Counted from the stretch's first letter, positions 1-6,237 are shown. The stretch is DNA of 7,144 nt from a bacterium (GCA_003646045.1 QNDV01000115.1:1-7144), one strand, 5' to 3'. Numbers and translations are program-made. Notes: a model not told the origin generated them from the letters alone.

Positions 1-372
1 CACCAGCACATCCAGTTCGAGGATCACCGTGGACTCCTGGTGGAGCAGGGGTGTGGCGTAGGACACCATGAAATCCGGTGCCACCGAGGCGTTGGTGCCG
101 TCCCCGCGGATGGTGAAGCCGGTGTAGGTCCCACCCGTGGAGATATCCAGGCGGCCCTCCCAGTAGATAAAGCCCGAGGTATCGGTGGCCTTGGTCAGGC
201 AGAGATAGGCCGTGAGGGTAGTGCCCGGCGTGGCGTCGGTGCACCAGGTACCACTGGCGGCACTCTCGGCGAAGTAGATACCGCTGCTGTTGGCAGCGGG
301 GTCGGCTACCTGGGCCGTAGCAGCCCCTACCAACGTGGCAATCATGCATATGGCCAACACGTACATCTTCAT
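1..372 (-). CDS. Secreted hypothetical protein, N-terminal part (runs off left edge)
   Basis: The frame is open from the ATG at 372 down to base 1, giving 124 residues with no stop, so the C-terminus lies outside the window. It begins MKMYVLAICMIATLVGAATA, a textbook Sec signal peptide (one lysine, a hydrophobic core, and ATA before a likely signal peptidase I cut), followed by QVADPAANSSGIYF. The mature part is rich in Thr, Gly, Ser and aromatic residues and reads as beta-strands; it has two cysteines about a dozen residues apart (GTWCTD and AYLCLT). I chose 372 because a GGGGGA stretch lies about nine bases upstream. In-frame ATGs at 378 and 381 would add two or three residues but sit too close to that purine run. 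I do not recognise a named family. The style resembles small secreted or surface proteins of FCB-group bacteria, from memory only. It is likely exported to the periplasm or cell surface; its function is unknown. Confidence 0.75.
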   Translation of the reverse strand, partial: MKMYVLAICMIATLVGAATAQVADPAANSSGIYFAESAASGTWCTDATPGTTLTAYLCLTKATDTSGFIYWEGRLDISTGGTYTGFTIRGDGTNASVAPDFMVSYATPLLHQESTVILELDVLV

Positions 373-443
373 GGTCATCATCCCCCGCGATTCCGGAAAA
401 AGTCCCGGGCACAGATCCGACTTTACCGCCGCCGACTCACCAC

Positions 444-473
444 AATATAGTTCGACCATCGCGGCAATAACAA
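444..473 (-). promoter_or_regulatory. Candidate promoter of the secreted-protein gene
   Basis: Read on the minus strand, TTGTTA (468-473) and TATATT (444-449) are separated by 18 bases, a fair match to a housekeeping sigma -35/-10 pair. Transcription would start near 437, leaving a leader of about 65 bases before the ATG at 372. The segment is AT-rich against a GC-rich background and sits in the 123-base gap after icmF, so the secreted-protein gene probably has its own promoter rather than depending only on read-through. No experimental support. Confidence 0.4.
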
Positions 474-489
474 GAGCACCAACCGGCAT

Positions 490-503
490 CCCGCCGCCGC
501 GGG
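490..503 (-). terminator. Weak hairpin just after icmF, possible terminator
   Basis: Immediately after the icmF stop codon (505-507) the minus strand reads CCCGC-GGCG-GCGGG, a perfect five-pair GC stem with a four-base loop. No T-run follows, so it is not a good intrinsic terminator; it may slow polymerase or protect the 3' end. It could equally be a chance product of the GC-rich CCG repeat here. Confidence 0.2.
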
Positions 504-504
504 C

Positions 505-2727
505 CTACATATTCCGCCGGTACTGCCCGCCCACGCCGTACAACGCGCCCGAGATCCGGCCCAGCGAGCACACCTTCACCGCCTCCATCAGCGCCTCGAA
601 GATATTTTCCTGCTGCACCGCCGCCCGTTGCAATTCCTCCAGGGCGGCGGAAGCCACACCCTGGTTGCGCTGATGGAAGGCCTCCAGCGAGGAGATGGCA
701 AACTCCTTCTCGTCGTCCCGCGAACGGATCACCTCCCGCGGCAACATGGTGGGCGAGCCGTCGGGATCCAGGTAGGTGTTCACACCGATGATGGGCAACT
801 CGCCGGTGTGCTTCAACATTTCGTAGTGCAACGATTCCTCCTGGATCCTGGTGCGCTGGTACATGCGCTCCATGGCCCCCAGCACCCCGCCACGTTCGCT
901 GAGGGACCGGAATTCGGTGAGTACCGCGTCTTCCACCAGGTCGGTCAGCTCGTCGATGATGAACGCCCCCTGCAGGGGGTTCTCGTTGCGGGCCAGCCCC
1001 AGTTCCTTGTTGATGATGAGCTGGATGGCCATGGCCCGGCGCACCGACTCCTCCGTGGGCGTGGTGATGGCCTCGTCGTAGGCGTTGGTGTGCAGGCTGT
1101 TGCAGTTGTCGTACACCGCATAGAGCGCCTGCAGGGTGGTGCGGATGTCGTTGAACTGGATCTCCTGGGCGTGCAGCGAGCGACCCGAGGTCTGGATGTG
1201 GTACTTGAGTTTCTGGCTGCGGGCGCTGCCGCCGTAGACGTGCTTCATGGCCTTGGCCCAGATGCGCCGCGCCACCCGCCCCATCACCGCGTACTCGGGA
1301 TCCATGCCGTTACTGAAGAAGAAGGACAGGTTGGGCGCGAAGCTGTCGATGGGCATGCCCCGCGACAGGTAGTACTCCACGAAGGTGAAGCCGTTGGCCA
1401 GGGTGAACGCCAGCTGGCTGACGGGGTTGGCCCCCGCCTCGGCGATGTGGTAGCCGCTGATGGACACGCTGTAGAAGTTCCGCACCCGGTTGTCCATGAA
1501 GTACTGCTGGATGTCCCCCATCATGCGCAGGGCGAACTCGGTGGAGAAGATGCAGGTGTTCTGGGCCTGGTCCTCCTTCAGGATGTCCGCCTGCACGGTG
1601 CCGCGCACGGCCGCCATGGTCTCGGCCTTGATGCGCGCGTACACCTCGGCGGGCAGCACCTGGTCGCCACTGGCGCCCAGCAGCATCAGGCCCAGACCTT
1701 CGTTGCCATCGGGCAGGTCACCGCTGTACGTGGGTCGCGGCAGGCCCTTGTCCCGGTAGATGGCGTCGATGCGCTGCCGGACATCGTCCTCCAGCCCCTC
1801 GGCCCGGATGTACTTTTCGCAGCCCTGGTCGATGGCCGCGTTCATGAAGAAGGCCAGCATCACCGGCGCCGGCCCGTTGATGGTCATGCTGACGGAAGTC
1901 TTGGGGTCGGCCAGATCGAATCCCGAGTACAGCTTCTTGGCGTCGTCCACCGTAGCGATGCTCACGCCGCTGTTGCCCACCTTGCCGTAGATGTCCGGAC
2001 GGCGGTCGGGATCCTCGCCATAGAGGGTCACCGAGTCGAAGGCCGTGGACAGCCGCGCTGCCGGCATGCCCTTCGACACATAGTGGAAGCGGCGGTTGGT
2101 GCGCTCCGGCCCGCCCTCACCGGCGAACATGCGGGTGGGATCCTCGCCTTCGCGCTTGAGGGGGAAGACACCCGCCGCGTAGGGAAACTCCCCCGGTACG
2201 TTCTCGGCCAGCAGCCAGGACACCACGTCGCCCCAGTCCCGGTGCGTAGGCAGACAGACCTTGGGGATGGCGTTGCCGCTGAGCGAGGTGGTGGTCAGTT
2301 CCTGCCGGATGACCTTGTCGCGGACCTTGAACTCGAACTGTTCGGCGCCGTAGCGGGCCACCGTCTGCGGCCACTCCTCGAGGCGGGTGCGGACATCCGC
2401 ATCCAGGCGTCGCTCGCGCTCGTTGAAGAGGTTCACCAGTTCGGTCACCGCCGCCGTATCGTCGTCGCCCGCTTGCAGCGGCCCGGCGTATACACCGGCC
2501 TGGTCCCCGCCCCGCAGCTCGGCCACCGCCCCCGCCAGACGGTACAGTTGCGAGGCCAGGGCCGATTGGGCCGCCACGAACTCGTCGTAGCGTCCACTGG
2601 CGTCGGCGATCTCCGCCAGGTAGCGCACCCGTTCCGGGGGAATGATGAAGTTGCGCCGATCCGTGTCCTCGGGCAGGTCGTGTTGTGATTCGAGCCCACA
2701 ACCGGTCTTCGCGTGCAGCACCTCCAT
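505..2727 (-). CDS. icmF: Fused isobutyryl-CoA mutase IcmF, C-terminal mutase part (after in-frame amber)
   Basis: These 740 residues are the linker plus substrate-binding TIM-barrel portion of IcmF, the adenosylcobalamin-dependent isobutyryl-CoA mutase that interconverts isobutyryl-CoA and n-butyryl-CoA by a radical carbon-skeleton rearrangement. Residues 1-150 form the linker that follows the G domain ([15 protein letters not shown] at 26-40). The mutase core includes [17 protein letters not shown] (181-197), [19 protein letters not shown] (236-254), SMTINGPAP (280-288), [14 protein letters not shown] (381-394), [10 protein letters not shown] (424-433), [15 protein letters not shown] (465-479) and the C-terminal VGGQYRRNM. 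Gln389 occupies the place where methylmalonyl-CoA mutases have the carboxylate-binding Arg, which supports a butyryl-type substrate. The core and C-terminus look complete. The ATG at 2727 is simply the first Met after the amber codon at 2737-2739, in the same frame as the upstream part; no Shine-Dalgarno precedes it, so expression would need read-through or reinitiation across nine bases. The final stop is also TAG. A 686-codon frame on the opposite strand is an artefact of GC-rich codons. Confidence 0.93.
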   Translation of the reverse strand: MEVLHAKTGCGLESQHDLPEDTDRRNFIIPPERVRYLAEIADASGRYDEFVAAQSALASQLYRLAGAVAELRGGDQAGVYAGPLQAGDDDTAAVTELVNLFNERERRLDADVRTRLEEWPQTVARYGAEQFEFKVRDKVIRQELTTTSLSGNAIPKVCLPTHRDWGDVVSWLLAENVPGEFPYAAGVFPLKREGEDPTRMFAGEGGPERTNRRFHYVSKGMPAARLSTAFDSVTLYGEDPDRRPDIYGKVGNSGVSIATVDDAKKLYSGFDLADPKTSVSMTINGPAPVMLAFFMNAAIDQGCEKYIRAEGLEDDVRQRIDAIYRDKGLPRPTYSGDLPDGNEGLGLMLLGASGDQVLPAEVYARIKAETMAAVRGTVQADILKEDQAQNTCIFSTEFALRMMGDIQQYFMDNRVRNFYSVSISGYHIAEAGANPVSQLAFTLANGFTFVEYYLSRGMPIDSFAPNLSFFFSNGMDPEYAVMGRVARRIWAKAMKHVYGGSARSQKLKYHIQTSGRSLHAQEIQFNDIRTTLQALYAVYDNCNSLHTNAYDEAITTPTEESVRRAMAIQLIINKELGLARNENPLQGAFIIDELTDLVEDAVLTEFRSLSERGGVLGAMERMYQRTRIQEESLHYEMLKHTGELPIIGVNTYLDPDGSPTMLPREVIRSRDDEKEFAISSLEAFHQRNQGVASAALEELQRAAVQQENIFEALMEAVKVCSLGRISGALYGVGGQYRRNM

Positions 2728-2736
2728 GACGGCCCG

Positions 2737-2739
2737 CTA
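2737..2739 (-). other. icmF: In-frame amber codon interrupting icmF
   Basis: On the minus strand the reading frame goes Asn-Arg-Leu, TAG, Arg-Ala-Val-Met-Glu-Val-Leu-His without any shift. In IcmF homologues as I recall them, Asn-Arg-Leu is followed by Tyr, and TAC or TAT differs from TAG by one base. The whole gene, 3939 to 505, would be 1144 residues if the amber were read as one residue, close to the usual size of about 1,100. Nothing upstream or downstream in the frame is damaged. The possible explanations are a recent nonsense mutation, a base-calling or assembly error, amber suppression, or a tolerated split into two chains. Confidence 0.85.
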
Positions 2740-3939
2740 GAGGCGGTTCATGCCCGGATCGTTGAACTGGCTGGCAATGGTGGCGTGCACCGGCAGGTCC
2801 TCATCCGACGTATCGAACAGTTCCTTGTTGCGGCGCACCTGCTTGCGCACATCACGCAGCGCGTCGAGGGAACCGCGGTGGTCGAACTTGTTGATGGCGA
2901 TGAGGTCGGCGAAGTCCAGCATGTCGATCTTCTCGAGCTGGGTAGCCGCGCCGTACTCGGCGGTCATGACGTAGAGGGATACGTCGGCGTGGTCGGTGAT
3001 CTCGGTATCGCTCTGGCCGATACCGCTGGTCTCGACGATCACCAGGTCGAACCCCGCCGCCTTGCAGATGTCGATGCTGTGGCGCACGTATCTCGACAGC
3101 GCCAGGTTGGACTGGCGCGTAGCCAGGGAGCGCATGTATACACGCGGATCATCGATGGCGTTCATGCGGATGCGGTCACCCAGCAGCGCGCCACCGCTGC
3201 GCCGCCGCGAGGGGTCCACCGAGACGATGGCCATGGTCTTGTCGCTGAAATCGGCCAGGAATCTGCGCACCAGCTCGTCCACCAGGGACGACTTGCCCGC
3301 CCCGCCGGTGCCGGTGATGCCCAGCACGGGGATGCAGTGCTCGCCCACACCGGCACCGCGCGCCGCGGCCAGCAGTTCCTCTTCCTGGTCGGGCAGGTTC
3401 TCCACCAGGCTGATCAGCCTTCCCAAACTGCGCGGATCGCGCTGCTTCAGCCCTGCCAGGTGGTCGTCGGTGGGCGCCTGGCCCACGGCAAAATCACACT
3501 GCTGCAGCACATCGTTGATCATACCCTGCAGCCCCATCACCCGGCCGTCGTCCGGCGAGAAGATGCGGGCGATGCCATACTCGTGCAGTTCCTCGATCTC
3601 CACCGGCAGGATGGTGCCGCCCCCACCGGCGAAAATACGGGTATCCACCCCCGCCTCCCGCACCAGGTCGTGCATGTACTTGAGGTACTCCACGTGCCCG
3701 CCCTGGTAGCTGGTGATGGCGATGCCCTGCGCATCCTCCTGCACGGCGCAGTTTACGATCTCCTTTACCGAGCGGTTGTGCCCCAGGTGGATGACCTCGG
3801 CCCCGCTGGCCTGCAGGATGCGCCGCATGATGTTGATGGCAGCGTCGTGGCCGTCGAAGAGACTGGCCGCGGTGACGATGCGGACATGATTGACGGGGCG
3901 GTAGGGCTCGGGGGCAGGGCCGGCGGGATGTGCGGACAT
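2737..3939 (-). CDS. icmF: Fused isobutyryl-CoA mutase IcmF, N-terminal B12-binding and G-protein chaperone part
   Basis: These 400 residues hold the first two domains of IcmF. Residues about 15-150 are the cobalamin-binding Rossmann domain: Asp29-Gly-His31 supplies the lower-axial histidine ligand, SYQGGHVEY (77-85) follows, and AGGGGTILP (104-112) contacts the nucleotide tail. Residues about 200-400 are the MeaI-type GTPase that loads, protects and repairs the cofactor: Walker A is [10 protein letters not shown] with Lys216, then [11 protein letters not shown] (240-250), the [12 protein letters not shown] stretch from Glu303, and NKFD (350-353) for guanine recognition. All nucleotide- and B12-binding motifs are intact. 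The ATG at 3939 is preceded by GAGGTG with about six bases of spacing, a good ribosome site, and matches the usual N-terminus a few residues before the first beta-strand. The frame ends at the amber codon directly after the G domain. On its own this chain could still bind B12 and GTP but would have no mutase activity; with the 740-residue part downstream it makes a complete enzyme. Confidence 0.93.
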   Translation of the reverse strand: MSAHPAGPAPEPYRPVNHVRIVTAASLFDGHDAAINIMRRILQASGAEVIHLGHNRSVKEIVNCAVQEDAQGIAITSYQGGHVEYLKYMHDLVREAGVDTRIFAGGGGTILPVEIEELHEYGIARIFSPDDGRVMGLQGMINDVLQQCDFAVGQAPTDDHLAGLKQRDPRSLGRLISLVENLPDQEEELLAAARGAGVGEHCIPVLGITGTGGAGKSSLVDELVRRFLADFSDKTMAIVSVDPSRRRSGGALLGDRIRMNAIDDPRVYMRSLATRQSNLALSRYVRHSIDICKAAGFDLVIVETSGIGQSDTEITDHADVSLYVMTAEYGAATQLEKIDMLDFADLIAINKFDHRGSLDALRDVRKQVRRNKELFDTSDEDLPVHATIASQFNDPGMNRL

Positions 3940-4016
3940 GATTCACCTCGGACAGGGGGCGTCGCATGGCGGATTACGGGCAAAGGTATCACATGATTGG
4001 GTTAGGCGACAGTTTC

Positions 4017-4051
4017 GAGGAGGCGGATCAACCCGGTTTCCACCTCCCCTC
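4017..4051 (-). promoter_or_regulatory. Imperfect inverted repeat in the icmF leader
   Basis: On the minus strand, GAGGGGAGGTGG pairs with CCGCCTCCTC across a 13-base loop, making about ten pairs including one G-U wobble and a two-base bulge; the loop itself contains AACC-G-GGTT, which can extend the stem. It lies roughly 80-110 bases before the icmF start. It has no T-run, so it is not a terminator in either direction. It may fold in the icmF leader RNA or be a protein-binding site; its role is unknown. Confidence 0.3.
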
Positions 4052-4225
4052 GGAATATGCCAACCCACATCTTCTACTTTACCAACACGAATGCCACAAA
4101 GCACCGTTCATGATCAGATCCAGTGTCTCCACATCCAAGTTCAGGTGAGCAGTCAGGTGGCTTTCCAACTCCTCTCCTGATCAAGAAAGACTCCGTTCGC
4201 GGCATCGCTTTCGGACACATTCAAT

Positions 4226-4239
4226 GGCCCCCGGGGGCC
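4226..4239. repeat. Perfect 14-bp GC palindrome
   Basis: GGCCCCCGGGGGCC is a perfect palindrome with no spacer, followed by TTCGGCC, so an alternative GGCC-TTC-GGCC hairpin overlaps it. It stands out because the surrounding bases are much less GC-rich. No T-run follows on either strand. It may be a fold in a transcript, a protein site or a relic; no function can be assigned. Confidence 0.35.
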
Positions 4240-4319
4240 TTCGGCCTGAACCTTAAAATACGACCAGACAACGGTTTAAAAATTTTCAGAAATTCACGGC
4301 AACATCTCGGGTCCAATGC

Positions 4320-4344
4320 AGTATATTGCTGTACTAATATAGTA
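4320..4344 (+). promoter_or_regulatory. Putative GntR/YtrA operator and -10 region
   Basis: TACTA-ATA-TAGTA (4332-4344) is a perfect five-base inverted repeat with a three-base spacer. A wider repeat, AGTATATT-N8-AATATAGT (4320-4343), matches at seven of eight positions. The segment contains -10-like hexamers (TATATT at 4322, TAATAT at 4335) but no clear -35. It lies about 40 bases before the GTG start of the regulator. YtrA-type regulators commonly repress their own operon from an AT-rich palindrome overlapping the promoter, so autoregulation from this site is the natural inference. Confidence 0.5.
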
Positions 4345-4380
4345 AAACGCAACTCCGACACGACGAACAGGAACCACGAA

Positions 4381-4779
4381 GTGATCTCCATCGACCCCCG
4401 CGACGGCACACCCATCTACCGCCAGATCATGGATCAGGTGAAGCGGATGGTCATGACCGGACAATTGGTGCCCAGGGAGCAGCTGGAATCGGTGGCAAGC
4501 CTGGCCACCCGGGTGAAAGTGAATCCCATGACCGTAAGCAAAGCGTACAGCGCCCTGGTGGACGCGGGCGTTCTGGAACGGCGGCGTGGCGTGGGCGTGT
4601 TCGTGGCCGACCGGGCCGATATGCGCACCCACACCGACCGGCGCACCCTGCTGGACCGCGAGCTGCGCAATCTGGCGGCGCTGCTGATCCAGCTTGGTGT
4701 GGACGAGGACGCAGGAGCGCGTCTGCTGCAGGACCATATGCGACGCTTCCGTCGCGAGGAAGGACAGGACAATGAGTGA
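4381..4779 (+). CDS. GntR-family transcriptional regulator, YtrA-like short form
   Basis: This is a 132-residue cytoplasmic DNA-binding protein. Residues 4-75 form the GntR winged helix-turn-helix: SIDPRDGTPIYRQIMDQV at the start, the recognition helix around VNPMTVSKAYSALVDAGV (47-64), and the wing ERRRGVGVFV (66-75). The C-terminal 55 residues are a short helical dimerisation tail, typical of the YtrA group, which usually sits first in an operon with an ABC transporter. The GTG at 4381 was chosen because AGGA lies about nine bases upstream and the family's conserved N-terminus starts right there; the frame is open further upstream but reads as non-coding. It overlaps the ABC gene by eight bases (ATGAGTGA), so the two are translationally coupled. 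One oddity is that the conserved LPSVR at the start of the DNA-reading segment is LESVA here (35-39), losing the Pro and the Arg, so DNA binding may be altered. The effector is unknown. Confidence 0.88.
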   Translation: MISIDPRDGTPIYRQIMDQVKRMVMTGQLVPREQLESVASLATRVKVNPMTVSKAYSALVDAGVLERRRGVGVFVADRADMRTHTDRRTLLDRELRNLAALLIQLGVDEDAGARLLQDHMRRFRREEGQDNE

Positions 4780-4936
4780 GCAGACGGTGGTCCGCGTGCG
4801 CGGCCTCAGCAAGTATTACGGCACCATCGTGGGCGTGCTGGGGCCCAACGGCAGCGGCAAGACCACCCTCATGGGCCAAGTTCACTCGATGAGTATTGAT
4901 CCGAGCGGGGACTCGATGGCCACCGGATTCGAATAG
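4772..4936 (+). pseudogene. Remnant of an ABC transporter ATP-binding protein gene
   Basis: The 54-residue frame starts like a normal ABC ATPase: MSEQTVVRVRGLSKYYG, with the A-loop tyrosine, and GPNGSGKTTLM, an intact Walker A with Lys30. Two lesions are visible. First, only seven residues separate the KYYG glycine from the Walker A GPNG, where about 22 are usual, so roughly 15 residues (strands of the first beta-sheet) are missing in frame. Second, resemblance to ABC proteins stops after Leu-Met at about 4876. The rest, to the TAG at 4936, is the antisense of the convergent protease gene. The Q-loop, signature motif, Walker B and the expected permease gene are absent from the window. It overlaps the regulator's end and has AAGGA about seven bases before its ATG. 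An intact version would have powered export or import under control of the GntR protein. As it stands it cannot work as an ATPase. Confidence 0.85.
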
Positions 4937-6237
4937 GTCCCGGGCTCATTGTAGCTCTCGGGGTAGAGGATGATCAGCCTGGAGCCCGAAGGGGATCCGT
5001 TCACCGCCTGGGTGAAGGTAGTGAAGGGACGGACAAAGCTGCCCGGGTCTCCCCCGCTCGCGCTGCTGTTCGCATCCAGAAACCGCGAAGTTACTTCGGG
5101 GTAGATGTAGTTCATCACCTGAGCGTCCCAGTAGCTGATGCTGTCCCGCTGCCCCATGCTCGTCTGCCAGAAACTGTCCTCGGGCGCTACGACCGCGAGA
5201 GTGATACAGGTGTCCTCCCCTGAACAACTCGCGCAGATAGAGAAGCCACACTGGCTGTAGTGCATGATCGAAGCGAAGTCGTACACGGCATTCAGTCGCG
5301 TGGGATAGGCCCACGAGTCGCTGGCGATATCATAGTTGGTTCCCGCATCCTCATTGAGGTTTTCGGTGATCACGGTCACGAAGTCGTCCCGGTCCGGCCG
5401 TGTATGCTCGTGTTTGTACCCCAAGCCGTGTCCGATTTCGTGGACCAGAGTGCCGCCATTGCGCTTCGTCCACCGATTCATCATCAACTGCTGGGGGCCG
5501 TTGGCTTCCCAACCGACTTCAGAGCGATTCCGGGTCCCGTTCTCGATGAGGATGAAGTCGGCTTCGTTGGTGCGGGGTACGAAACGCACGCCGGCCACCT
5601 TGGCCTCCCAGCGAAGCGTGGCATCGATGAAGCGTTGTTGATTGAGAGGGGAAACCGTACTCAGAGTTGCCAGGGTCACGTTGGCGGGGACGTGCTCGTT
5701 CACGACCGGTGTGCCCGATTCGAAGTAAATGTAGAAATTGTCGATTGCCGCGATGACATAGTTTGAGCCAAACAGGACCTGGTTGAACTGGGTGCCGATG
5801 ATGGCTACCACGTCCCCTACTTCGAATTCCCCGGTATTGAAGCTGCCCGCCGGGTCGTTGATATAGGGCAGCGTCGGCGATTGTTCGGCGCGGAAGACGA
5901 GATCGGGGCCTTGCCAGGAATAGACGGCATCTGGAAAAGGATTGTCGAAGCTGTAGGGCACGATCCCGTTGGGCCACGGATTCGGCAGGTAGGTCGCCTT
6001 CGCCAGCGCCGCCTGCGGTCGCAGCATGTCTCCGACCATCACATATCCCGCGGGAACGTCTTCCGCGTAGTTCAGCCCCTTGGGCAACTCGTGCCACTCG
6101 GTCCGCTCCTGGAGCTCGAACTCGTCTTCTTCGGCGAGGGCCGGGATGGGAGACCATACCCAGGTGCCCAGCCACAGGACGCAGGTGAGGGTAAAAACAT
6201 ATCGAGCACTGTTGCGGGGCGGAATGAAATGGGGCAC
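4882..6237 (-). CDS. Secreted astacin-type (M12A) zinc metalloprotease
   Basis: This 451-residue protein has an N-terminal Sec signal peptide (hydrophobic stretch about 13-35, ending PALA before Glu36). The catalytic signature is complete: HEIGHGLGYKHEHTRPDRD, with zinc ligands His266, His270 and His276 and catalytic Glu267, then the Met-turn SIMHYS at 323-328. MGQRDSISYWD (361-371) and NYIYPE close the domain as in astacins. Four cysteines at 330-344 may form disulfides. Between the usual first strand WPNGIVPYSFDN (88-99) and NQQRFIDATLRWEAKVAGV (199-217) lies an extra segment of about 100 residues, beta-rich and unlike astacins I know. The tail (about 383-451) resembles the start of a right-handed beta-helix (PGSFVRPFTTFTQAVNG, then RLIILYPESYNEPGTYSNP). 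The GTG start is supported by GGGAG seven bases upstream. It is likely an extracellular or periplasmic peptidase; its substrate is unknown. Hand-sampled third positions are about 70% G/C against about 90% in icmF and the Wzi gene, hinting at a different history. The stop sits at the junction with the ABC remnant, so its C-terminus could be truncated. Confidence 0.9.
   Translation of the reverse strand: MPHFIPPRNSARYVFTLTCVLWLGTWVWSPIPALAEEDEFELQERTEWHELPKGLNYAEDVPAGYVMVGDMLRPQAALAKATYLPNPWPNGIVPYSFDNPFPDAVYSWQGPDLVFRAEQSPTLPYINDPAGSFNTGEFEVGDVVAIIGTQFNQVLFGSNYVIAAIDNFYIYFESGTPVVNEHVPANVTLATLSTVSPLNQQRFIDATLRWEAKVAGVRFVPRTNEADFILIENGTRNRSEVGWEANGPQQLMMNRWTKRNGGTLVHEIGHGLGYKHEHTRPDRDDFVTVITENLNEDAGTNYDIASDSWAYPTRLNAVYDFASIMHYSQCGFSICASCSGEDTCITLAVVAPEDSFWQTSMGQRDSISYWDAQVMNYIYPEVTSRFLDANSSASGGDPGSFVRPFTTFTQAVNGSPSGSRLIILYPESYNEPGTYSNPVAIESPLGSILIE

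Larger units (their letters stand above)
3940..4380. other. Intergenic region between icmF and the GntR gene
   Basis: This gap of about 440 bases separates two divergent genes and is visibly less GC-rich than the flanking coding DNA. Next to icmF it holds that gene's ribosome site and an imperfect hairpin at 4017-4051. On the minus strand at 4079-4168 there is a possible 29-codon reading frame, TTG start, preceded by AGGAGAGGAG. A perfect GC palindrome lies at 4226-4239, and an operator-like palindrome at 4320-4344 in front of the GntR gene. I looked for a cobalamin riboswitch in the icmF leader and could not identify its conserved boxes. No clear promoter for icmF could be assigned. Confidence 0.6.

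Noticed and set aside
628..2688. Open frame of 686 codons on the plus strand, antisense to the icmF mutase half
   Set aside because: The translation is rich in Gly, Val, His and Gln with no recognisable motif. GC-rich codons on the true strand routinely leave such antisense frames open, and the minus-strand product is a near-perfect IcmF.
2737..2739. Genome-wide reassignment of TAG as a sense codon
   Set aside because: TAG also ends icmF at 505-507, the Wzi-like gene at 6394-6396 and the ABC remnant at 4934-4936, so TAG appears to be an ordinary stop here. At most, local read-through remains possible.
2713..3996. Open frame of 427 codons on the plus strand, antisense to the icmF N-terminal half
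   Set aside because: Same cause as the other antisense frame. The opposite strand carries intact B12-binding and GTPase motifs, and this product shows none.
3988..3997. ATCA-CA-TGAT inverted repeat in front of icmF as an operator
   Set aside because: A four-base arm repeat is expected by chance in a region of this length, and no promoter could be placed next to it.
3940..4100. Cobalamin riboswitch upstream of icmF
   Set aside because: I searched the minus-strand leader by eye for the conserved B12-box and neighbouring helices and could not find them. Only a simple hairpin is present.
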